Counted from the first letter of the stretch, positions 12,101-21,138 are shown. The stretch is 64,000 bases of DNA from Macrocystis pyrifera (GCA_031763025.1 JASSKH010000040.1:620001-684000), one strand, 5' to 3'. Translations and numbers: made by a program. The notes: generated by a model not told the origin, from the letters alone.

Positions 12101-15100
12101 AACTACCAGTCCGTGTAAAGCTAACGACCCGGCCGTGAAAATGTAACGGCCACTCCGTTAAAATCTAGCGATCATCCGTGAAAAGCCAACGACCACAACC
12201 GTGAAAATCTACGAAAAGGATCAGCTATCCGCGCTATACATAGCTGACATGTAAAGTGACCAGACAATACGATGCTAATCAGGGGTATGTACGTGAAAAA
12301 AAAATGAAACGGAGCCATACTCGCCACCATGTCGGAATTGAAAACAAACGAGCCAGTCGGGGGCAAAATGTCATGAGACATTTCAAGTCACGCACAATAT
12401 TCGCTGTCAAGGGTGTAGGGCCGAGTGTTAACGCACGGCAACCCAGTAGTTTGGTGTCAGTCAAGGCATGTCAAGGCAAAGTTGCGATCTGTCAAGGGGT
12501 GAAAGTGCTGTCTCCTGCCATCCTTGATCGGGAAAAAAAAAAAAAAAAAAAAAAACGAACCGCCGCAGAAATAATTTTTCACTTGACAGGTGGGGGGTTG
12601 CTAGAACCAAGTGAAAAAAAATGAAGAAAAAAAATGAAAAAAAAAAATGTATTTTCTTATTTCATCCCTGTGATCACAACGGTTACAACGGTTTGCCAAA
12701 TTTGACCTCTGGAGGTGTGGTCTGTCGTTTTCTCTTTTTCACGGGCGCCCCTGAACGGATTGGTATTTTTTGTCAGAAATCTAATAAAAACATGTTCAAT
12801 TTTTCAGTTTTTGCTTTACTTCATTTTAGTAACCCTCCCCCCTGTCCGGAAGCGGAGTGTATTTTTCTTTCTTTCGTGTACCCTTGGTTCAAGTTGAGAT
12901 TTTTTTTTTTGCTGGAAGAAGCGTGATGTCAGCCATTCATTGCCAGGGAGGTCCCGTGCCGTTTAACACGCAAAAAGCCACACAACGCGGAAGAATTTCG
13001 GAACCAATTTCCTCCAAAACAAGGGGAGGGGACATGAATACTGGATGGAATTCGACGAGCAGTGGAAATGCTGAAAATCCTATGAGCGATACAAAAAAAA
13101 ACGCAGAACGCAGAAGGGTCGGGGAAAGGGAAGACACATGTGACCACGGCTACTGCTATACGTAGTCCGGAAGGCTGGAAAGTAAAAGTATTGGTTGAAA
13201 AAAAATGAACAACAACAACAACAACGACGAAAGTGCTGTATTTTGGTAAAAAAACTTGTCGAAAACGTGAGAGAATAGACGCATCGCCCGGCGTATTCAG
13301 TGCGCCCTCCTCGCTGTCGAGGAGGCCAGCTCGGAAAAAAATGTTGGAGGGGGTGCGCCGTCTTACGTTGGGTGTTGCCGGTCTGATCGTAAATGTGAGA
13401 GACGTTTAGATGGTAACAAAAAGTCGAACTGCTGTACCGTACGGTTCTTGTCAGACTTGTATACGGTAACAACTGAACATATTTTTCAGCCGATCGCCCG
13501 CAATTAAAAAAAAAATACACGACTGTTGTTATTAGATCCCGATTGTAGCGCGTGCCACGCCGTGCGTCCCTTGTCCTTCTTCGTCCCTTTTCCTTCCTTC
13601 TCGTCCTTTTCCACTTTTAATAGCAGCTATTACGCGGGAACGTCCCCGGTGGCTTAGTATATAGGTGGTCCGCGTGCCTACTAAGATCAATTTCGTGGGT
13701 TCAAGTCTCACCGAGTGCATACTCGCAAGGACTTTTTCTTGCATTAAAAATTGATCAGCGGAAAGCGCGAGAGCGTGAGTTATAGCTACTTCGATGAAAA
13801 TCGACGAGCAGTGGGATGCTGAACCCTATGCGCGACAAAAAAATGAAGGCACGTACCGGGGGCGGGAAGGGACGACACCTATGACCACAGCTTGTCCAGA
13901 AGAAGACCGCTAAGGGTAAAACCTCCTACGAGTTAAGCTGGAAAGTGGAAGTGATGATTAAAAAAAAAAAAAAAAACTACTGTACTTAAAGGCAAATATT
14001 GTGCGTGAACATAGGGGGATAGAGTATATATGGTTTTTGGGTCCGTCGTGGGTTCTGATTCTTACTACATTTGCCCCCCCCGAATTAGTTGATAGGCTAT
14101 AGAACGATAATCAATTTTCGATTACGATATCTATACATGGGAATAAAAAAAATCGATGCCGATTTCGATATTCGACATTGTCGAGAGACTTTTCGTTTCA
14201 CCACGATCAGCATCACGTAGCAAATTTTACTGGGATTACCAGGGGGTGAGGGGCTAAACGCGTTTCGGTGCGGTGTGTATATGGAAAGTGCGGTATTTCG
14301 ATTCATCGAAACTTTTCACACCTTGGTCAGATCGTCGGATACTACTTTTTCACGATCCAGATGTTTCCAGGCAGATGTATACGCGCAGATGTATACGCCT
14401 GATCTGTTCTGATTGTTATTGTTCTGATTATTGTTATTGTTGTTGTTATTATCATTATTACTGTAATTTTTTTCACCATTACTATCGTTAGTATTTTTTT
14501 TAATAATCACTTCCACTTTCCAGCTTGACTCTTGGGAGTTTTTTTTTTTACCCTCAGCGATCTTCTGGACAAGCCGCTGTCACAGGTCTTGTCCCTTCTC
14601 CCCCCCCCCGGTACGTGCCTTCATTTTTATCGCTCATAGTGGTATGATATATATAGCTCAAGTTGCCGAGTGGGGCAGTACAACCTGCACGATCTAGGGC
14701 GTGTTTCTTGGTTGGACCTGTACTAATGCGGATCCTGCACAGCATGTCCAAACGGCAGAACTTAGGATCTACAGAGGATGATCTATCTGATTTATCTGAT
14801 CTATCTGATCTGTCCGGCGCACATAAATTTTTCGATTCGATATCCAACAGTGTTTTCCACGCTGTCTCTACCCCTGCCCCGCGTTGACTCCGGACAACTT
14901 GACGGCTTGTGTCAGGTGGTATTCGACGCCTATAAACGCAAGGCCAAAAGCAACCGAGGCTACACCACGGCCAACAAGGTACGGTAACGCGCAGGCGCGC
15001 GGGGGGGTTTCAAGTTTACGGGAAGTTTTTTTTTTTTTTTGGCATGGGTGGGGTGGTTGGGTGGTTGGGTGGGTGAGCGCAAGCGCGACGTTGCGGGCAT

Positions 15101-17110
15101 GCGCTTTCCCCCCAGTATTTGTTTTGTTCGCGGTTGTTTTCGCTTGATTTTGTTTTTCTCCTGTTTTTTTTCGGTATCCATTTTCTTTTTTTTATTTTCG
15201 TTTTTCTTTCGTTTCAGTCTAATTTTTTCCTTCCGTGAAGGGTGTTTGATGGTGGGAGGAATGGTCTGTGCGGAGGATAGTGGGGGGGCTCGGGGTCTAC
15301 AGTAGTGGTTTGTTTTGTCGCGCACAGGTGCTGCTGGTGGTGGCGTTGGTGTTGGTGTTCATGTTTGGTGTTGGTTGGTTGGTTGGTTGTTGTGGTTGCG
15401 GTTGTGGTTGTTGTTGTTATGGTGATGGTCGTTGTTGTCGTTGATGATGATATTGCGCTGTTGTTTCTGCTGCTGATGATAGTGCTCGTACAATCAGTGT
15501 CATTTGCGTGCAGACCTCCAAGGCACGTTCTATCCCCGAGTCCGACATGCCGATTCTCCCACCCTCTCTCTCTCCCCCTCAAAAGCGGTTCTTAGTAGGA
15601 TGCAGCTCACCCTTCATGCGACTCGCCCGACACCTCAAGGCGTTTCGCGCTTGGTGCAAGCAATGTCTGCCTGGTCGGTGAAAACCCGACGTGCTCCGTC
15701 CCGGCATTTTAGGTATACGAGGGTCTATGGTCATACGACTGCAGCCATGCATGACGGTGAGTACACCCCCCGCCCCCTCTCCCTGCCTTCCCGCCTCCCT
15801 CCTGCCCCCGTGTCTTTGCCTATCCACCTGATAAATGCACCTGTGTGTGACGAAGATTGAGGTTGTGTATACCACCAACGGGGAGAGCGCGGACATGTAC
15901 GTCGAGCGCCAAACGGAGGCGCTCAAGGACGCCGGCTGTCCCAACGTCATGGTGAGCCTCTTATATCTTCTTCCCATCGGCATACCACAAAGCACAGGAC
16001 CCCTATTCGTGTATCAACACTGTAGGAAAGCGAGAAGTCTGAATAGGGATTCAGCCTGGTGTGTGACGAAGATTGGGGTTGTGTATACCACCAACGGGGA
16101 GAGCGCGGACATGTGCGTCGAGCGCCATACAAAGGCGCTCAAGGGCGCCGGCTGTCCCAACGTCGTGGTGAGCCTCTTTTCTCTTCTTCCCATCAGCATA
16201 CCACACAGCACAGGACCCCTATTCATCTATCAACACTGTAAGAAAGCGAGAAGTCTGAATAGGGATTCAGCCCGGAATATGAAAAGACGAACCGCCAAGA
16301 ACCCTCGGAGACGCGTGTGCCGCCACTGATACGGGTAGGGCTGCACCGGTTTTTTTTTTTGGCCCGAGGCTCCTTCCTCACTTGAGGAGCTTTTTTATCG
16401 TTGGCCTCACCCAAAAAAACTGACTCTCGAGGTAAGAAAATGAGAAGTTGAATGAATCCGGACGAAAACAAAAAATCGTGGCCTCTGCGTACGTACCACT
16501 CTGTCCCAAAATACAAGGAACTAGTGCGCATAAATACGCAGTGCACAATTCAGTTATATTTCGGGACAGAGGGGGTACATCACGAACAATACAGCGAAAC
16601 ACTGATGTCTGCACGCTCCAACGATAAGGCGTGCCTTGTTTGGTAGTTCCTCAGTAAAGGAGCGCCGTCAGTCCCAGTGACAGTCTAGCCGAAAAGTTCC
16701 ACACCTATCGTATAACGCCTCACCAGGACTTGTAAAGCCAGGCTGACATTTAGAAGAAGACGGGCACTGAGGAATCCCCGTGCTAAAATTTGCACGACGA
16801 AAACGCAAAAATGGTGGCCCTACGTATTTTACATGTCGGGCGGCCGTGTAAGCTGGCAACTCGCTGCGCAAGTAATATGAGTGTGATCCCGCGGGCAGGT
16901 GCGCGGCGCGCACGGGCAGGGGGGGGGTCACGATTGGTGCGGTAGTGGAAGTGTGCTAGTGTGTCGCCTCTCGATCGGCCGCTGGCGACGTTCCGGCAAG
17001 GAATCAGTCGAGAATCGACCCGTCGTTGGTGGTGGCTTCTATTTGGGGCATTTCTTGCAACAGCTTTTTATGTGTTCCCGGGTTTCGCTTTGTTTTGGTG
17101 TGGTGGTGTG

Positions 17111-17141
<31 letters not shown>

Positions 17142-19186
17142 GGTGTTGGTGGTGTTGATGATGATGATGGTGTTTTTGCTTTATATTTTTGGTGTTGTTG
17201 TTGGTGTTGGTGGTGTTGTTGTTGGTGTTGATGGTGGCGTTTGTGTTGGTGTTGGTGATGGTGGTGGGTGGCGATGGTGGCAGCGCGGTTGCTGGTGATG
17301 TTGTTGGTACTGTCGGTATTACGGGGGTCTATAGTTAACGGGACCAAATTTTGTTAGTAAAAATAGGTAAATATATAGGTTTTTATGTATACCATAGGTC
17401 CTATTAACTATGGACCCCCGTAATAGTTGTTTTCCAGGTAGGAGTTTGTGCTGGTAATGTTGTCGGTGATGGCGGTGGTGGCGGGGTTGGCGTTGGCGTG
17501 GGTGTTGTTGGTGTTCGCGTTTGTTGCCGTTCTTGGTGTTTGTCTAACAGCGCTGCTGATAAATAATCGTATTGATGCTCGATGCTGCGGAACTGCCGAA
17601 GGTGGCGACCGGGGACAAGCTGATGCAGAGCCTGGTGGTGGGCGCCGGCGCCGAGGTGTTCAGCCCGGACCGCATCATCGAGGTGAGGACCTGCATGGCG
17701 ACTAACCGCTCGTCATCTGCCGCGCGGCAGCCTCACGGCTAGCCCACCCACCCACCCACCCGCCTGCCCAGGCACGCTTCGGCACTACTGTCGCCCGTTG
17801 CGCCGCTCACGAAATGTTTTGATCGCTTCGCTTTGCCTCCTCTCCACTCGGGGGAGTTGAAGCGGAGGTTGGGGTGGGGTTAGGGGCAGGGGTGCGGGTG
17901 TACTCGATATCATGCGTGACCGTAGTCGTATGACTATAGACCCTCGCACCACCCCTACAGTCCCGGGACGGAGCACGTCGGGTTTTTCACCGACCCGGTA
18001 AACATCGCTTGCACCAAGCGCGAAGCGCCGTGAGGTGTTTGACGAATCTAATGAAGGGTCTGAGTTGGGGGTGAGAGTTGGGGTGGAGTTGGGGACGAGA
18101 GTGGGAGTGGGGATGAGGGTGCGGGTGGGGGTATGGATGTCGGTGGAGGTTGGGACGGGTATGGGAATAGGTGTGGGGGGGTGGGGGTGGAGGGGGTGCG
18201 GGTGGGGACGGTTCGGTGGGAAAGCGGCTTGTCTGTGGCCGTGGCGGCGGCGGCCTGGCTGCGATGCATGACATAATTGGCGTGCTTTCGTGCGTCGCTT
18301 CCGGAACTCCTCCGGTCAGGTCATAGTTATCTGTTGAGAGTGGTCTCCGAACGGTTAACGGTTGACGGCGAACGCTTAACTGGCTCTTTCAGAAATGTTC
18401 CTTTCTTATGTTTTAGTGGGAAGGAGGAAGAAATCACGCATTAAAACGTAGAAACGAAGTCCCGGGGGAGGCGTTTTGTCTGACCGCTGCGCCGCTTTTT
18501 TTTTTTTTTCGTTTTTTGCTTTGTTTTTGTTTTTTCAGGAGATTCAGATCTGCCACCGGGAAGCGAGGGAATACACGAGCATGTACCTTCGGAGAAAAGA
18601 GGTACGGTTGCTATTTATTCACGACACTCGTGCGTTGTTGTGGTATCCAACTCTGTTGATTACCAGGTATATATCACTACTCGCTAGACCACTCAGTCAG
18701 CGCTGACTGGCGTGATCTAGCAGGTAGTGCTATATAGCCAACAGGCTCTTGTACTCTCCAGCTTGCAGCAGCTGTCTACGCTCGTCGGCACTTTATAAGC
18801 ATGCCGTCGTCACAGGTGTGCACCCTTCCCCCAACGAAAATCGTGTGAAAACCTTACCCATATTTTGCGATGCCTTTGACCCACGTACCTAGTACGATAT
18901 TGACCGGCCACAGCACTCACCCACCCATCCACCCACCCACCTACCCACCCACCCAACCCTCTCCCACTCGTCTATCCACCCCCCACCTTACCCACCCCGC
19001 CCCGCCCGACCCCACCCCATGCTTCGAATTGCTCAGAAAGCTATGGAGGCGTCGGACATGGAAGACCTCCTGAGCAGCGTACGATACGTCGAGAAGAAGG
19101 CCAAGCTCAGGAAGATGGGGGGGGGGGCGGGTGGTCGGTCAGGGGCGGGGGGGGCGGGGGGGGCGAGGAGCAAAGCCTACTTTTAA
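3568..19186 (+). CDS. YacP/Rae1-type NYN-domain protein (putative RNA endonuclease), spliced gene
   Basis: Exons by GT-AG rules: 3568-4108, 4799-5013, 5976-6043, 7259-7385, 14916-14978, 15856-15951 (tandem copy at 16072-16167), 17602-17682, 18539-18601, 19037-19186 (TAA at 19184). Joined phases agree throughout. With one copy of the duplicated exon the product is 467 residues. The NYN domain covers about residues 270-400: VDGYN (D274), VVFDAYK (D321), NGESAD (D351) and ATGD (D375). These are the four acidic positions expected of the metal-dependent PIN-like fold. Bacterial YacP/Rae1 is a ribosome-associated mRNA endonuclease, and plants carry related NYN proteins. A role here in plastid or organelle RNA cleavage is inference. 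After the domain comes a basic charged helix (REAREYTSMYLRRKE), then KKAKLRK and a Gly-rich end finishing KAYF. The long N-terminal part is low complexity and the least certain. Two acceptors are the unusual GAAG type. Confidence 0.85.
4799..5013 (+). other. NYN gene exon 2, contains a 16-G run
   Basis: The acceptor CAATAG ends at 4798 and the donor GTGCGT starts at 5014. The exon encodes a Gly/Arg linker and then a basic region (KVAPQRVSSN, KYAKMRKSLQKA, NAYRRVKSLDYED) that leads into the NYN domain. The linker is written by an uninterrupted run of 16 G (4829-4844). The frame through this run agrees with both flanks only at the stated length. Confidence 0.7.
7504..7552. repeat. GAC/GAT trinucleotide microsatellite
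   Basis: About 16 tandem trinucleotides, first GAC-GAT alternating and then pure GAT, lying in the long NYN intron just after the donor region. Confidence 0.9.
7983..8090. mobile_element. MITE, TTACGGGGG family
   Basis: This complete copy runs from TATTACGGGGGACC to the inverted end ACCCGTAATA, with the shared internal block and TA on both sides. It has one mismatch in the right terminal repeat (CACCCGTAA). It is located in the long NYN intron. Confidence 0.9.
9076..9161. repeat. Uninterrupted poly-C tract of 86 nt
   Basis: Eighty-six consecutive C with no interruption, intronic in the NYN gene. All open frames crossing it (poly-Pro, poly-Gly) are artefacts. The exact length is unlikely to be reliable in an assembly. 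Confidence 0.9.
9280..9460. repeat. Degenerate ~30-bp minisatellite
   Basis: Roughly five diverged units contain ATCGTAAAAA, ACAAGTGGGATTG and GCAAAGAAATCG variants, with A-rich spacers. It is intronic in the NYN gene. Confidence 0.6.
9721..9838 (+). mobile_element. C-tract repeat (retroelement 3'-end family), fragment
   Basis: The conserved core is ATGTCTGCCTGGTCGGTGAA, then CGTGCTCCGTCCCGGCATTG, then GGTCATACGACTACGGCCAT, ending ATCGAGTACA followed directly by a C run. The left part of the element is absent and is replaced by another C run. Confidence 0.8.
10657..10872. mobile_element. MITE, outer copy of a nested pair
   Basis: The outer element starts TATACGGGGGACCATAGTAAA and ends at about 10872 (CTATGGCCCACCGTGGTA). 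It is interrupted after ATTGTTA by the inner copy (10695-10803), after which its own sequence resumes with GTAAAAAAAGCG. Removing the insert restores the family consensus ATTGTTAGTAAAAA. Confidence 0.85.
10695..10803. mobile_element. MITE, inner copy of the nested pair
   Basis: This is a complete copy inserted into another member of its own family. The host site reads TA on both sides, which defines the element as TTACGGGGG...CCCCCGTAA (about 107 bp between the TAs) with a TA target duplication, as in Tc1/mariner-type elements. It has no coding capacity. Confidence 0.92.
10946..11035 (-). mobile_element. SINE, 3'-end fragment
   Basis: The minus strand carries the SINE body end: CCTGTGACCACGGCTTGTCC, AGAAGATCGTCGAGGG, AAACCTCCTACGAGTGGGC, TGGAAAGTAAAAGTGATG, followed by an A-rich tail (T run on the plus strand at 10945-10955). 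The 5' half, including the tRNA-like head, is missing. Confidence 0.8.
11087..11195. mobile_element. MITE, TTACGGGGG family
   Basis: The copy has a diverged left end (TATCACAGGGGACC) and a right end ACCCCCGTATTA. The internal block is intact. It lies in the long NYN intron, 50 bp from a SINE fragment. Confidence 0.85.
11187..11276. repeat. Two-unit 45-bp tandem duplication
   Basis: The segment TATCTCTTAACGGAAAGATG, then AATGATGAGTGTGACA, occurs at 11196 and again at 11241 with three differences. The first unit starts inside the right end of the adjacent MITE, so the duplication postdates that insertion. Confidence 0.8.
12045..12260. repeat. Degenerate ~28-bp minisatellite
   Basis: About seven diverged units have the form CTAACGACCAGCCCGTGAAA. 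It is intronic in the NYN gene. Confidence 0.6.
13050..13205 (+). mobile_element. SINE, body fragment
   Basis: It shares GAATTCGACGAGCAGTGGAA, the CCTATGAGCGATAC segment and the tail GGCTGGAAAGTAAAAGTATT plus an A run with the full-length SINE. The head is missing and the body is diverged. Confidence 0.75.
13629..13975 (+). mobile_element. Full-length tRNA-derived SINE
   Basis: The head carries an A-box-like GGCTTAGTATATAGG and, about 35 nt later, a B-box-like GTGGGTTCAAGTCTCACC that would form a 5-bp T stem. This spacing is typical of a tRNA-derived RNA polymerase III promoter. The 5' and 3' acceptor-stem halves do not pair, so this is not a functional tRNA. A ~200-bp unrelated body follows, and the element ends in a 16-17-nt A run. 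It would depend on a LINE for movement. It lies in the long NYN intron. Confidence 0.85.
14500..14645 (-). mobile_element. SINE, 3'-half fragment
   Basis: Minus-strand match to the SINE body and tail: ATGAGCGATAAAAATGAAGG, ACGTACCGGGG, CTGTGACAGCGGCTTGTCC, AGAAGATCGCTGAGGG, TGGAAAGTGGAAGTGATT and an A-rich tail. It has diverged from the other copies and lacks the head. Confidence 0.78.
15300..15480. repeat. GGT/GTT-rich low-complexity intronic tract
   Basis: Imperfect TTGGTTGGTTGG and GTTGTGGTTGC repeats in the intron before the duplicated NYN exon. The Val- and Thr-rich frames here are artefacts. Confidence 0.8.
15588..15772 (+). mobile_element. C-tract repeat, truncated copy in a NYN intron
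   Basis: It starts at AAGCGGTTCTTAGTAGGATG and ends GACGGTGAGTACACCCCCC. About 185 bp are very similar to the copies at 26300, 45660 and 45980. It contains neither splice signals nor coding sequence relevant to the host gene. Confidence 0.88.
15856..15951 (+). other. NYN gene exon 6a (conserved copy of a duplicated exon)
   Basis: This 96-nt, phase 0-0 exon lies between GACGAAG and GTGAGC. It encodes 32 residues, starting IEVVYTTNGESADMYVERQT and ending CPNVM. It carries the SAD aspartate of the NYN active site and the aromatic residue after it that is typical of the family. It joins in frame to GTGGCGACCGGGGAC of exon 7. Confidence 0.85.
16072..16167 (+). other. NYN gene exon 6b (tandem duplicate exon)
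   Basis: This is an exact-length copy of exon 6a, 216 bp downstream, with the same GACGAAG acceptor and GTGAGC donor. It differs at seven nucleotides, of which six change the residue: E to G, Y to C, Q to H, E to K, D to G and M to V. The catalytic SAD is kept. The flanking intron is duplicated too and has diverged to a similar degree. It could be used as an alternative or additional exon, or be ignored. Confidence 0.75.
17100..17300. repeat. TTG/GTG/GAT low-complexity intronic tract
   Basis: A (GTT)n run, GAT repeats and GTTGGTG repeats in the intron before NYN exon 7. The Val-rich and His-rich frames here are not genes. Confidence 0.85.
17317..17425. mobile_element. MITE, TTACGGGGG family
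   Basis: A complete copy with near-perfect terminal repeats (TATTACGGGGGTC...GACCCCCGTAATA) and TA at both ends, lying in a NYN intron. Confidence 0.92.
17602..17682 (+). other. NYN gene exon 7 (TGD catalytic segment)
   Basis: The acceptor GCCGAAG ends at 17601 and the donor GTGAGG starts at 17683. The exon encodes 27 residues, VATGDKLMQSLVVGAGAEVF then SPDRIIE, aligning with the family's (V/S)TSD...GSGA segment. The frame upstream of the acceptor contains stops, which supports this boundary even though its polypyrimidine tract is weak. Confidence 0.82.
17890..18050 (-). mobile_element. C-tract repeat, minus-strand copy
   Basis: On the minus strand: CACGGCGCTTCGCGCTTGGT, GAAAAACCCGACGTGCTCCG, then GGTCATACGACTACGGTCAC and a pyrimidine-rich end. 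It lies in the intron after NYN exon 7. It lacks a long pure C run. Confidence 0.8.
18050..18200. repeat. G-rich GGGGTG/GAG tract
   Basis: Imperfect GTTGGGGGTGAGA and GTGGGGGTG repeats in the intron before NYN exon 8. Low complexity; no gene. Confidence 0.7.
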
Positions 19187-19939
19187 CATCGAGGATGACT
19201 TGTAGCATATGCATGCACCTTGTAGAGCCATGACATGCCTCCACAGTGCCGTAGAGGCCTCTGCAGTGCGGTGGAGGGGGTGCTGTTGGACCCAAAAAGC
19301 TTCTAATTGACCATCAACATGCTCTTCGACTGAGAAAAGTGCAGACTATTTTTTATACATCTCTTACAGGTATACCTGTATATGTTACCCTTAGCTTGTT
19401 TACAACGTTTTCTCCGAAGCGGTTTTGGGGCGAGGTGCAGAGTATCCTCATGCGAGCAGCCTGAGAAAACTTTGATGCCCTCTATGCATGATATCGAGTG
19501 CACCCCCCCCCCCCCCCCACCGTGGCATGCCTCTGCGGCAGACCTTGTGGCATACCTTGTGTCACACCTTGTAGCATGCCTTGTACCATGCCTGGTGCTG
19601 GTGCTGGTGTAGGTATTGTGCGGCATTGGCCGCGGCCGTGTGCCGAAAGAGTCAATCCCATGTGCCCGTGTCTTCGCCGGTTCGCCGGTTCGCCATGATT
19701 TGCTTTTGCGACTGTTGATCTGTTCGTCGTTTGGGCGGCTCGAAGATCTGCTGGTTCGACGTTTCGCTGACTCGCTGGTTCGCCCGTTTGGCTGGTTTGC
19801 CGGTTTAGGCGGTGTATAGCCTGCTCGAAGGTTTGCTGGCTCGACGAATCGCCGGTAATTGCTGGTTTGACGAGCCGATGGCAATAATGCCGCTTCGAAA
19901 TGTTCCACACCTCTAACAGACAACCGAAGAAACATGTGC

Positions 19940-20051
19940 TATTAAGGGGGACCATAGCAAATAGAACCAAATATTGTCGGTAAAAATAGGGAAATATATC
20001 GTTTTTTTTTGTGTGTGCCGTAGGTCCTGTTTACCATGGTCCCCCGTAATA
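19940..20051. mobile_element. MITE, TTACGGGGG family
   Basis: A copy from TATTAAGGGGGACC to GGTCCCCCGTAATA. One end base has changed (AAG for ACG). It was inserted into the GGTTCG minisatellite region. Confidence 0.88.
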
Positions 20052-20132
20052 GATGATGCAGGTCCCACCCGGCAACATGAGCTAGATCATATGCAAGATT
20101 TTGGAATAGATCTGGCTTTCAAGGAAAATATC

Positions 20133-20243
20133 TATAACGTGGGGCCACATGGTAAATAGGACCTATGCTACACACAAAAACCTATATATTTACATATTTT
20201 TACTGACAATATTATGTCCTATTTGCCATGGTCCCCCGAAGTA
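20133..20243. mobile_element. MITE, TTACGGGGG family, inverted and diverged
   Basis: A copy from TATAACGTGGGGCCACATGG to CCATGGTCCCCCGAAGTA, with its internal block in the opposite orientation to the preceding copy. Terminal repeats are imperfect. Confidence 0.85.
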
Positions 20244-20679
20244 GATCATCTGTCCGAGGTGTAAAATGTGCGGTGGTTGGACGAATCGCCGGTTTTTGCT
20301 GGTTTCGACGGTTCGACGGCAAATATGCCGGTTCGAAGGTTTTGCTGGTTCGACGGTTCGCTAGTGTGACCGCTGTCGCCGTATTCGCTGGTTTGCCGCA
20401 TCTGCTGGTTCGGCGGTTCGCTGTTTGGACAGCTGCCTGGTTCGCCTAATCGCCGGTTCGCTTTTTTCGATGGCGATAGTCCTACGGTTAGCTGGTTTAA
20501 CGACTAGTAGCTGAATCAACGGTTAGCTGGTTCAATGGTTCGGTGCGAGGACGACACACGGTGGTGGAAGGCGGTGCTGGGGAAACGTGATCTATTTTGT
20601 ATCAATACCAATTACTTCGGTGCAATGAGAGCACAAGGCGCGCAAAGGTTAGTACAGTTTGGGGACGTTCCTGTGCTGC

Positions 20680-20778
20680 GCCGCCGACGCACTCCGTCCC
20701 GGCGTTGTAGGGTAAGGATGCGAGGGTGTGGTCATACGACTACCGCCATGCACGACACGAGTGAACCCCCCCCCCCGC
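20680..20778 (+). mobile_element. C-tract repeat fragment
   Basis: CGCACTCCGTCCCGGCGTTG, GGTCATACGACTACCGCCAT and CACGAGTGAACCCCCCC are shared with the other copies, again ending at a C run. A CCCCTCTGCT duplication follows. Confidence 0.75.
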
Positions 20779-21023
20779 CCCCTCTGCTCTGTGCAGGAGA
20801 GAGCGCCCCGCCCCCTCTGCTTTGTAAAGGAGAGAGCGGCAAATAATATGATAGCGTGGCGTCTGGTCGAGGGTGGCGGCGGTGGCGACTACATGCTATC
20901 CCTGTGTTCTGAAGCACCGTACGTTACGACGTCATTGTCTTTCGATAATATACAACAGCAGTATCTGTAGTGCATAATCCACTTCAATGTAGAACGAATG
21001 CTCGGGTCTTCTTCCGCCATTGT

Positions 21024-21138
21024 TATTACGGGGGACCATAGTTAATAGGACCTGCGGTACACACAAAAGCCTATGTATTCACCTATTTTTACTAACAATA
21101 TTTGGTCCTACCGGTATTAACTATGGACCCCCGTAATA
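21024..21138. mobile_element. MITE, TTACGGGGG family
   Basis: A complete copy with TATTACGGGGGACC and GGACCCCCGTAATA ends. It carries a short internal insertion (ACCGGT) near the right arm. Confidence 0.9.

Larger units (their letters stand above)
7386..14915 (+). other. 7.5-kb intron of the NYN gene, mobile-element nursery
   Basis: The intron is bounded by donor GTAAGA (after WAVT) and acceptor TGTCAG (before VVFDAYK), both phase 0. It splits the NYN core between its second and third strands. It holds at least four SINE copies, four MITE copies including a nested pair, a C-tract repeat fragment, an 86-nt poly-C run, a GAT microsatellite and two degenerate minisatellites (9280-9460 and 12045-12260). 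I found no exon-like reading frame in it. Confidence 0.7.
19670..20545. repeat. GGTTCG-type degenerate minisatellite split by two MITEs
   Basis: Both parts (about 19670-19880 and 20262-20545) consist of short diverged units such as GCTGGTTCGACGGTTCGC and CGCCGGTTTGCTGG, with a period of about 9-12 bp. Two MITEs (19940-20051 and 20133-20243) sit between the two parts. Confidence 0.75.

Noticed and set aside
13655..13730. Candidate tRNA gene
   Set aside because: A- and B-box-like motifs are present but the acceptor-stem halves do not pair. The sequence continues into a repeated body with an A tail, so it is a SINE head.
15514..15600. Possible NYN exon after GTGCAG at 15513
   Set aside because: The joined frame would insert a Pro/Ser-rich stretch with no good donor. 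Exon 5 joins directly and in phase to 15856, giving the expected domain spacing.
19303..19970. Frames of 162-210 residues on the minus strand
   Set aside because: Arg/Ser/Pro-Asn periodicity follows the GGTTCG minisatellite and a C run, not a coding sequence.
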